This document shows, one piece after another, positions 13,186 to 19,185 of a DNA stretch of 19,185 nt. How positions within the stretch are numbered: the first letter of the stretch is position 1; each line of letters begins with the position of its first letter. Both the position numbers and the translations under genes were made by a program. The notes under the pieces are model-generated. The model worked only from the letters and a program-made list of their open reading frames with translations, was not told the origin of the DNA and ran no database searches. The DNA lies in the NCBI GenBank assembly GCA_937958075.1, contig CALFFB010000131.1, positions 1 to 19,185 of the forward strand, written 5' to 3'. The DNA comes from an uncultured Geobacteraceae bacterium. GTDB lineage: Bacteria; Desulfobacterota; Desulfuromonadia; Desulfuromonadales; Geopsychrobacteraceae.

Positions 13186-15873
13186 ATGACGGAGCATAAC
13201 AAGGAAAAAGGAACGGACGCACTGCAGCAGATCGAAAACCGCGAATGGCGGGAGTCTCTGGACTATGTCCTCCAGGAGCAGGGGGCACCGCGGGTGCGCC
13301 AGCTTCTGCGCCGGTTGCAGGTGCGCGCCCAGGAGCAGGGGGTGAGTATTCCCTTTACCGCCAATACGCCCTACATCAACAGCATTCCCCGCCAGCAGCA
13401 GCCGGTCTATCCGGGACAGCGCGAGCTGGAGCGGCGGATCAAGTCCTTCGTCCGCTGGAACGCCATGGCCATGGTCGTACGCGCCAATCGCGAGTCGAGC
13501 GGTATCGGCGGGCATATCTCTACCTTTGCCTCCGCCGCGACCCTGTGGGAGGTTGGTTTCAACCACTTCTGGCGCGGCCGTACGGACGACTTTATCGGTG
13601 ATATGGTCTATTTCCAGGGGCATGCCGCCCCCGGCGTCTATGCCAGAGCTTACCTTGAGGGGCGGCTGACGGAGGATGATCTGAAGAACTTCCGCCGCGA
13701 GCTGGACCCCAAGGGCGGGCTGTCCTCCTATCCCCACCCGTTCCTGATGAAGGATTTCTGGGAATTTCCTACGGTTTCCATGGGCCTGACGGCGTTAAGC
13801 GCCATCTATCAGGCGCGCTTCAACCACTATCTGGTGGATCGGGGCTTGCGCAAGTCAAGCGGACGCAAGGTCTGGGCCATGCTCGGTGACGGCGAGATGG
13901 ACGAGCCCGAATCCCTGGGCGCCATCACCCTGGCCTCGCGGGAGAAGCTCGACAACCTGATTTTTGTCGTCAACTGCAACCTGCAGCGTCTCGACGGCCC
14001 GGTCCGTGGCAACGGCAAGATTATCCAGGAGCTGGAAGCAGCCTTTCGCGGTGCCGGCTGGAACGTGATCAAGGTCGTCTGGGGGAGCGACTGGGACCCG
14101 CTGCTGGAGGCGGATCGGTCCGGTAAGCTGGTCCAGCGCATGGATGAGATTCTCGACGGGGAGATGCAGCGCTACACCGCCGGCAATGGCGCCGTCATCC
14201 GCAAGGAGTTCTTCGGACGCTATCCCGAGCTGCTGGAACTGGTCAGGGACTATTCCGACGAGCAGCTCGGCGCCCTGCGCCGTGGCGGACATGATCCGGC
14301 CAAAGTCTATGCGGCCTTCAAGGCAGCGGTGGAGCACAAGGGCTCGCCGACGGTGATTCTGGCCCAGACCATCAAGGGGTACGGGCTGGGGGAGGCCGGT
14401 GAGGGTAAGAACATCACCCACTCCCAGAAAAAGCTCAACGAAGACGAGCTGCGCGAGTTCCGCACCCGCTTTGGTATCCCCATCAACGATGATCAGATTG
14501 CCGAGGCGCCCTTTTACAAGCCGCCGGATGACAGTGACGAGATGGCCTATCTGCATCAGCGGCGCAAGGCCCTGGGGGGCTTTCTGCCGCAGCGCTTCGA
14601 CGGCAGCCGCCCCATGGCCTGCCAGACCGACTGGCTGGTCAGGGAATATCTTGCCGGATCGGGGGAGCGGGAGCTGGCGACAACCATGGCTTTTGTGCAT
14701 CTGCTGGCCAAGCTGCTGCGCGATGACGAGGTCGGCAAGATGATTGTCCCCATCGTTCCCGACGAAGCCCGCACCTTCGGCATGGAGGCGCTCTTCCGGC
14801 AGGCGGGCATCTACAGCCACGCCGGACAGCTGTATGAGCCGGTGGACAAGGAAAGCCTGCTCTTCTACAACGAAAAGAAAACCGGCGCCATTCTCGAAGA
14901 GGGCCTGAGCGAAGCGGGTTCCATGGCCAGCTTCATCGCTGCCGGTACCGCCTATTCCAACAACCAGGTGCAGACCATCCCCATCTACACCTTTTATTCC
15001 ATGTTCGGCTTTCAGCGGGTCGGTGACCTGATCTGGCAGGCCTGTGACAGCCGTGCCCGAGGGTTCCTTATCGGCGCGACAGCCGGGCGCACCACCCTCG
15101 CCGGCGAGGGCCTGCAGCATCAGGATGGCCACAGCCAGGTCCTGGCCCTGGCGCCGACCAGGGTCAAGGCCTATGACCCGGCGTTCGCCTACGAGCTGGC
15201 CCTGATCATCCAGGACGGCCTGACGCGCATGTACTGCCATCAGGAAGACCTGATCTACTACCTCACGGTAACCAACGAAACCTACCGCATGCCGGCCATG
15301 CCGGAGGACAAGGGCGTGCGTGAAGGGGTGCTCAGGGGGATGTACCGCTTCCGCAAAAGCGCTCGCGACGGCGGTGACAAAAAGGCGCATCTGCTGGGCA
15401 GCGGCGCCATCCTCAACGAAGCGATCAAGGCGCAGAAGGTGCTGGAAGAGAAGTACGACGTGGCGGCGGATGTGTGGAGCGTCACCAGCTACAAGGAGCT
15501 CTATCAGGATGCCATCGACTGCGACCGCTGGAATCTCCTCAATCCGGCGAAAAAAGCGCGCACGCCCTATGTCACCGCTCTGCTGGAAAAGGAATCGGGG
15601 GTTTTTGTCGCCGCTTCCGACTATATGAAGGTTCTGCCGGCCATGCTCACCCAGTGGGTGCCCGGCCCCCTGCATTGCCTGGGGACGGACGGCTTCGGCC
15701 GCAGCGACAGTCGGGAACGGCTGCGCGACTTCTTCGAGGTCGATTATCGCTATATCGCCCTGGCTGCTCTTTACCAGCTGCAGCGGCAGGGCGCGGTCAA
15801 CAAGAAGACGGTGACCCAGGCCCTGAAGGATTTTGCCATCAACCCGGACAAACTGAACCCGCACCAGGATTAG
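13186..15873 (+). CDS. aceE: Pyruvate dehydrogenase E1 component, homodimeric type
   Basis: E1 of the pyruvate dehydrogenase complex decarboxylates pyruvate with thiamine diphosphate and transfers the acetyl group to lipoyl-E2. At 895 residues it matches the single-chain AceE class (E. coli 887). The thiamine/Mg motif begins GDGEMDEPES at residue 234 and ends at NCN (263-265). Other AceE landmarks are the early NTPYINSIP, IGGHISTFASAATLWEVGFNHFW, and in the pyrimidine domain ARTFGMEALFRQAGIYS, FYSMFGFQRVGDLIWQA and GRTTLAGEGLQHQDGHS. The ATG at 13186 is preferred because AAAGGAG lies just upstream and the protein then starts like AceE; an in-frame ATG 60 bp earlier would give an unsupported extension. 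The aceF gene follows after 9 bp. Confidence 0.97.
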   Translation: MTEHNKEKGTDALQQIENREWRESLDYVLQEQGAPRVRQLLRRLQVRAQEQGVSIPFTANTPYINSIPRQQQPVYPGQRELERRIKSFVRWNAMAMVVRANRESSGIGGHISTFASAATLWEVGFNHFWRGRTDDFIGDMVYFQGHAAPGVYARAYLEGRLTEDDLKNFRRELDPKGGLSSYPHPFLMKDFWEFPTVSMGLTALSAIYQARFNHYLVDRGLRKSSGRKVWAMLGDGEMDEPESLGAITLASREKLDNLIFVVNCNLQRLDGPVRGNGKIIQELEAAFRGAGWNVIKVVWGSDWDPLLEADRSGKLVQRMDEILDGEMQRYTAGNGAVIRKEFFGRYPELLELVRDYSDEQLGALRRGGHDPAKVYAAFKAAVEHKGSPTVILAQTIKGYGLGEAGEGKNITHSQKKLNEDELREFRTRFGIPINDDQIAEAPFYKPPDDSDEMAYLHQRRKALGGFLPQRFDGSRPMACQTDWLVREYLAGSGERELATTMAFVHLLAKLLRDDEVGKMIVPIVPDEARTFGMEALFRQAGIYSHAGQLYEPVDKESLLFYNEKKTGAILEEGLSEAGSMASFIAAGTAYSNNQVQTIPIYTFYSMFGFQRVGDLIWQACDSRARGFLIGATAGRTTLAGEGLQHQDGHSQVLALAPTRVKAYDPAFAYELALIIQDGLTRMYCHQEDLIYYLTVTNETYRMPAMPEDKGVREGVLRGMYRFRKSARDGGDKKAHLLGSGAILNEAIKAQKVLEEKYDVAADVWSVTSYKELYQDAIDCDRWNLLNPAKKARTPYVTALLEKESGVFVAASDYMKVLPAMLTQWVPGPLHCLGTDGFGRSDSRERLRDFFEVDYRYIALAALYQLQRQGAVNKKTVTQALKDFAINPDKLNPHQD

Positions 15874-15882
15874 AGGATTGTT

Positions 15883-17199
15883 ATGTCACGAGAAATTGTC
15901 GTTCCACAGGTTTCCGACGGAGTGACCTCAGGCACTGTCATTTCCCTGGCCGTAGCGGAAGGGGATGAGGTCAGCGCCGACCAGACCCTGCTGGAGCTGG
16001 AGACGGAAAAAGCCGTGGTCGCCATCCCCTCACCGGTGGCCGGTACCATCAGGGAGGTTCGGGTCAGGGAGGGGGATGAGGCCAGGGTCGGTGCCGTCAT
16101 CATGCTCCTCGACGCTGACACCGACGAAGGCAAGGCCGGTGGCGAGGAAAAACCACAGAGCAAGGCAGAGGAGAGCGCAGCTGCGGTGCCAAAGAAGGGT
16201 GAGGAGCAGGTTTCGGAGAAGGCAGCCGACGCGACCGGGGAAAAAGCCGAGGCCCAGGAGGACAATGAGCCCGACCTGAGGGTCCGCCGGACAGGGGACG
16301 AGGTGGCGCCGGCGGCGCCGGTGGTGCGGCGCATCGCCCGGGAGCTGGGGGTTGATATCCATCAGGTTGCGGGCAGTGGTCCGGGCGGCCGCATCAGCGA
16401 AAAGGATGTGCGCCGGTATGTGCGCACAACCATGGAGCAGGTCGCGGGTTCTCCGGCAGCGGTTGCGGCCGGGCCCGGGTCAAAGCCTTTGCCCGATTTC
16501 AGTGCTTGGGGTGATATCGAACGCAAGCCCCTGTCCCGAGTGCGTCAGGTCACGGCGGAGGCCATGAGCCGGGCCTGGTCGACGGTGCCCATGGTGACCC
16601 AGTATGATCGGGCCGAGGTTGACGGGCTTGAGGCGTTCCGGCAGCAGTACAATGGGCAGAACCCGGAAGAGAAGTTGACCATGACGGCGATTCTGCTCAA
16701 GGTCTGCGCTGTCGCTTTAAAGGGCTTTCCGCAGTTCAACACGAGCCTTGATTCGGCAAACAAGGAGTTGATTTACAAAAAGTACATTCATATCGGGGTG
16801 GCGGTGGATACGCCCGGGGGGCTGCTGGTGCCGGTGGTGCGTGACGTTGACAGCAAGGGGCTGGCGACTATCGCGGCGGAGCTCAATCAGCTGGCGGAAA
16901 AAACCCGCGAACGCAAAATCGCCCCCGCCGACATGGAGGGCGGCACCTTCACCATCAGTAACCTGGGCGGCATTGGCGGCACCGCCTTTACCCCCATCGT
17001 CTACGCGCCGCAGGTGGCGATTCTCGGAGTTTCCCGCACTGAGGTGACACCCGTCTGGGATGGCAGCGCCTTCGTGCCACGGCAGATGCTGCCCTTGAGC
17101 CTCACCTATGATCATCGGGTCATCGACGGGGCGGATGGCGCGCGTTTTCTGCGTTTTATCTGCGAGGCGCTGGAGCAGCCTCTGCAACTGGTGATGTGA
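15883..17199 (+). CDS. aceF: Pyruvate dehydrogenase E2, dihydrolipoyl acetyltransferase
   Basis: E2 forms the core of the complex and transfers acetyl from lipoamide to coenzyme A. This 438-residue protein has one N-terminal lipoyl domain (about 1-76; ETEKAVVAIPSP, lipoyl Lys43), then a flexible Ala/Glu/Lys-rich linker (about 78-140). A peripheral subunit-binding domain follows (about 147-179, VVRRIARELGVDIHQVAGSGPGGRISEKDVRRYV), then the catalytic domain. The active-site motif is DHRVIDG with His411 and Asp415. E. coli AceF carries three lipoyl domains, so this one is at the short end. The lipoyl domain is strikingly similar to the one fused to the next gene product. It sits 9 bp after aceE and 13 bp before lpd. 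Confidence 0.96.
   Translation: MSREIVVPQVSDGVTSGTVISLAVAEGDEVSADQTLLELETEKAVVAIPSPVAGTIREVRVREGDEARVGAVIMLLDADTDEGKAGGEEKPQSKAEESAAAVPKKGEEQVSEKAADATGEKAEAQEDNEPDLRVRRTGDEVAPAAPVVRRIARELGVDIHQVAGSGPGGRISEKDVRRYVRTTMEQVAGSPAAVAAGPGSKPLPDFSAWGDIERKPLSRVRQVTAEAMSRAWSTVPMVTQYDRAEVDGLEAFRQQYNGQNPEEKLTMTAILLKVCAVALKGFPQFNTSLDSANKELIYKKYIHIGVAVDTPGGLLVPVVRDVDSKGLATIAAELNQLAEKTRERKIAPADMEGGTFTISNLGGIGGTAFTPIVYAPQVAILGVSRTEVTPVWDGSAFVPRQMLPLSLTYDHRVIDGADGARFLRFICEALEQPLQLVM
15886..16116 (+). repeat. Lipoyl-domain coding segment, copy 1 (in aceF)
   Basis: This segment encodes the E2 lipoyl domain and is clearly homologous, even at DNA level, to the segment at about 17219-17449 in the E3 gene. By eye roughly 50 of 73 aligned residues are identical, including IVVPQVSDGV, SGTVI, ADQTL, and KAVVAIPSP. 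The likeness suggests duplication within the operon or exchange by gene conversion. Confidence 0.8.
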
Positions 17200-17212
17200 G
17201 AGAGGACGTTTT

Positions 17213-18979
17213 ATGAGCATGGATATTGTGGTTCCACAGGTTTCGGACGGGGTGGACTCAGGTACGGTGATTGCTGTCGCCGTCAGTGAGGGTGATCAGG
17301 TCGAGGCGGATCAGACCCTGATCGAGCTGGAGACGGACAAAGCCGTTGTCGCCATTCCGTCGCCCGCCGCCGGCAAGATCGTCGCCTTGAAGGTTGAAAC
17401 CGGTCAGCAGGTCGCTGTCGGCGCGGTTATCGCCGTACTTGCTGAAGACAGCGGACACGCAGCAGATGATATAGACTCCTCAGCAGAGACACGCGAACAG
17501 CAGGGGCAGGAAAAGGAAACGTCCGAAGAGGCGACCGAAGGAGCAGCAGAACCGACAGCGGAGGCAGACAGCGACAAAACGGAAGCAACAGCGGCCGCAC
17601 CCGCCGGCAGGGACCTGGTGGTTATCGGTGCCGGCCCCGGCGGCTATGCCGCGGCCTTCAGGGCCGCAGCCCTGGGGTTGACCGTGACTCTGGTCGATCC
17701 GGCGGAGAACCCCGGCGGTGTCTGTCTGTATCGCGGCTGTATCCCCTCCAAGGCGCTGCTGCACGCGGCCAAAATGATCACCGACGCTGACGAGGCAGCG
17801 GCTATCGGGGTCTCTTTCGCCGCCCCGGAAATCGATATTGAGCGGCTTCGTGCATGGAAAGACGACGTCATCGGCAGATTAACCGGGGGGCTCGGGGCCA
17901 AGGCGGAAAAGTTGAAAGTGACGCGGCTGCGGGGGACCGCCCGCTTCAGGGACAGCCATCGTTTGGAGGTGACTGATCCCGACGGCAACACCAGTGACCT
18001 GGAGTTTTCCCAGGCGATCATCGCCACCGGCTCGCGGCCGATCATGCTGCCGGGAGTCCCGGCGGACAGTCAGCGCATTGTCGACTCGACGGGGGCGCTG
18101 GCGTTACGTGAGGTTCCCGATTCCCTGCTGGTGGTCGGCGGCGGCTATATCGGCCTTGAGCTGGGCAGCGCCTATGCCGCTTTCGGCAGCAAGGTCACGG
18201 TGGTGGAGATGACCGACGGTTTGCTGCCCGGCTGCGACCGGGATCTGGTGTCGGTGTTGAAACGCCGGCTCGACGGGGTTTTTGCCGAAATTCTGCTGAA
18301 AACCAGGGTGGTGGAGCTCAAAGAACAGAAAAACGGCGTCGCGGTGACCCTGGAGGATAAAAAAGGGAAACAGAGCGGGCGACGTTTTGATCAGGTGCTG
18401 ATCGCCGTCGGCCGCAGGCCCAATACGGAGTCTCTGGAGTGCGACAAGGCCGGCGTGACCGTTGACGAAAAAGGCTTTGTCAAGGTCGACGGCCAGCAAC
18501 GCACCAGCCGGCCCCATATCTTCGCCATCGGCGATATCGCCGGTGAGCCAATGCTGGCCCACAAGGCTTATGCCGAAGCCGAGGTCGCCGCCCGGGTCGC
18601 CGCCGGTGAAAAGGCGGTGTACGAGCCCCGCGCTATTCCAGCGGTGGTTTTTACTGATCCGGAGGTCGCCTGGTGTGGTTTGACCGAAACTGCGGCACGC
18701 GAGCAGAAAATAAAAGTAAAAACAGCAAAATTACCCTGGCGCAGCAACGGCAGGTGCTTGACATTAGGACGCGATAACGGTATGACGAAGCTCATTGTCG
18801 ATGCTGAAAGTGACCGGATTCTCGGTGTTGCCGTGGCTGGTCCGGGCGCCGGTGAACTGATCGCCGAGGGGGTTCTCGCCATGGAGATGGCGGCCGTTTC
18901 GGAAGATCTGCGCGCCACCATCCATCCCCACCCGACCCTGGCGGAAACCCTGTATGAAGCGGCCCAGATGTTGACATAG
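17213..18979 (+). CDS. lpdA: Dihydrolipoamide dehydrogenase (E3) with fused N-terminal lipoyl domain
   Basis: E3 reoxidises dihydrolipoamide with FAD and passes electrons to NAD+. This 588-residue protein carries an extra lipoyl domain (about 1-78, lipoylatable Lys43 in ETDKAVVAIPSP) and an acidic Glu/Ala-rich linker (about 79-130). A complete E3 follows: the FAD-binding GAGPGG is at 139-144 and the redox disulfide Cys171/Cys176 in GGVCLYRGCIPSKALL, with LYRG where E. coli has LNVG. The NAD-binding VVGGGYIGLELGS starts near 307, and the C-terminal HPHPTLAE has catalytic His573 and Glu578. The ATG at 17213 has GAGAGGA upstream. Lipoyl-fused E3 proteins are known in several bacteria. A short A-rich stretch (about 18706-18731) stands out in base composition but keeps the frame. 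Confidence 0.96.
   Translation: MSMDIVVPQVSDGVDSGTVIAVAVSEGDQVEADQTLIELETDKAVVAIPSPAAGKIVALKVETGQQVAVGAVIAVLAEDSGHAADDIDSSAETREQQGQEKETSEEATEGAAEPTAEADSDKTEATAAAPAGRDLVVIGAGPGGYAAAFRAAALGLTVTLVDPAENPGGVCLYRGCIPSKALLHAAKMITDADEAAAIGVSFAAPEIDIERLRAWKDDVIGRLTGGLGAKAEKLKVTRLRGTARFRDSHRLEVTDPDGNTSDLEFSQAIIATGSRPIMLPGVPADSQRIVDSTGALALREVPDSLLVVGGGYIGLELGSAYAAFGSKVTVVEMTDGLLPGCDRDLVSVLKRRLDGVFAEILLKTRVVELKEQKNGVAVTLEDKKGKQSGRRFDQVLIAVGRRPNTESLECDKAGVTVDEKGFVKVDGQQRTSRPHIFAIGDIAGEPMLAHKAYAEAEVAARVAAGEKAVYEPRAIPAVVFTDPEVAWCGLTETAAREQKIKVKTAKLPWRSNGRCLTLGRDNGMTKLIVDAESDRILGVAVAGPGAGELIAEGVLAMEMAAVSEDLRATIHPHPTLAETLYEAAQMLT
17219..17449 (+). repeat. Lipoyl-domain coding segment, copy 2 (in lpd)
   Basis: Second copy of the lipoyl-domain segment, fused in frame to the E3 gene through an acidic linker. 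Identity to the aceF copy is highest around the start of the domain and the lipoyl-lysine hairpin, and falls away in the second half (IREVRVREGDE against IVALKVETGQQ). Confidence 0.8.
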
Positions 18980-19012
18980 GCTGTCCTTTGTCGGGATAAA
19001 CGGGAGTAGAGG

Positions 19013-19185
19013 TTGATAGACAATAAGAATCAGTGCAATGATTTGTCCCAGGCCATAGGTCAATTGCAGCAGCAGTTGCGGGCGGGCGAGAAGGCGCAAA
19101 GACAGCAATGTCTGACCCAGGCCCTGCTGAACGCCGTTGATCTGGAAATTGCCCTGATCGATGACAAGGGAACCATCATCGCCCT
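19013..19185 (+). CDS. PAS-domain sensor protein, 3' end outside window
   Basis: An open frame runs from a TTG at 19013 to the window end (57 codons seen). An in-frame TAG ends at 19009, so the start cannot lie further upstream, and GGAG sits at a good distance before the TTG. The N-terminal 38 residues are Gln-rich and helical in character (IGQLQQQLRAGEKAQRQQ), then LLNAVDLEIALIDDKGTIIA looks like the start of a PAS sensory domain. Such proteins are usually sensor kinases, diguanylate cyclases or sigma-54 activators, but the output domain is not in the window. It follows lpd by 33 bp with no visible terminator, so co-transcription is possible. The assignment rests on a short stretch. Confidence 0.6.
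   Translation, partial: MIDNKNQCNDLSQAIGQLQQQLRAGEKAQRQQCLTQALLNAVDLEIALIDDKGTIIA

Noticed and set aside
13855..15864. A 669-codon open frame on the minus strand opposite aceE
   Set aside because: It lies wholly antisense to a clear AceE gene, shows no recognisable domain or family motif, and long antisense frames are expected opposite GC-rich codons with biased third positions.
18700..18740. A-rich stretch in lpd considered as a frameshift or insertion scar
   Set aside because: The frame stays open and the protein continues into the expected E3 C-terminal interface domain, so it is just a local run of Lys codons.
1..19185. Mobile elements, CRISPR arrays, tRNA or rRNA genes, phage genes
   Set aside because: No transposase or integrase motif, no regular spacer-repeat pattern and no tRNA-like sequence was seen; all large frames are housekeeping or metabolic genes.

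Overview
The window is GC-rich, densely coded bacterial chromosome with short gaps, many operon-style overlaps, and no tRNA, rRNA, insertion sequence or CRISPR array that I can see. The gene content suggests a Gram-negative proteobacterium: an outer-membrane lipoprotein murein transglycosylase, a periplasmic c-type cytochrome, a homodimeric AceE-type pyruvate dehydrogenase, and a lipoyl-fused E3. A Desulfuromonadales-like deltaproteobacterium is my best guess, from gene flavour only and not from any search.

Layout. (1) 1-605 (+): 3' part of coaE, lacking only the A of its start codon. (2) 598-4718 (-): a possible cytochrome c - trmB - truD unit, then an IclR regulator with its own promoter, a terminator, and an alpha/beta hydrolase that meets coaE tail to tail. 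(3) 4719-4914: a divergent intergenic region holding a 14-bp perfect inverted repeat. (4) 4915-11115 (+): class I aminotransferase, type I-beta DAHP synthase, priA, mltA and a Nudix hydrolase. (5) 11154-12973 (-): a three-gene operon of a 52-residue Pmp3/YqaE membrane peptide, an amidoligase of the glutamine-synthetase-like COOH-NH2 ligase family, and a class-I glutamine-amidotransferase-like thiol peptidase (PuuD-like). (6) 13186-18979 (+): complete pyruvate dehydrogenase complex, aceE-aceF-lpd. (7) 19013 to the end (+): the start of a PAS-type sensor protein.

How the genes work together. coaE makes coenzyme A and the aceEF-lpd enzymes load it with acetyl groups. The aminotransferase and DAHP synthase probably sit together for aromatic amino-acid supply. 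trmB and truD both modify tRNA. The least understood part is region 5. An amidoligase predicted to form an amide or isopeptide bond is translationally coupled to a peptidase predicted to break gamma-glutamyl-type bonds, and both follow a tiny membrane protein behind one good promoter. This pairing of amidoligase and thiol peptidase is known as a conserved neighbourhood in proteobacteria, but I know of no established substrate, and the Pmp3 link may be new.
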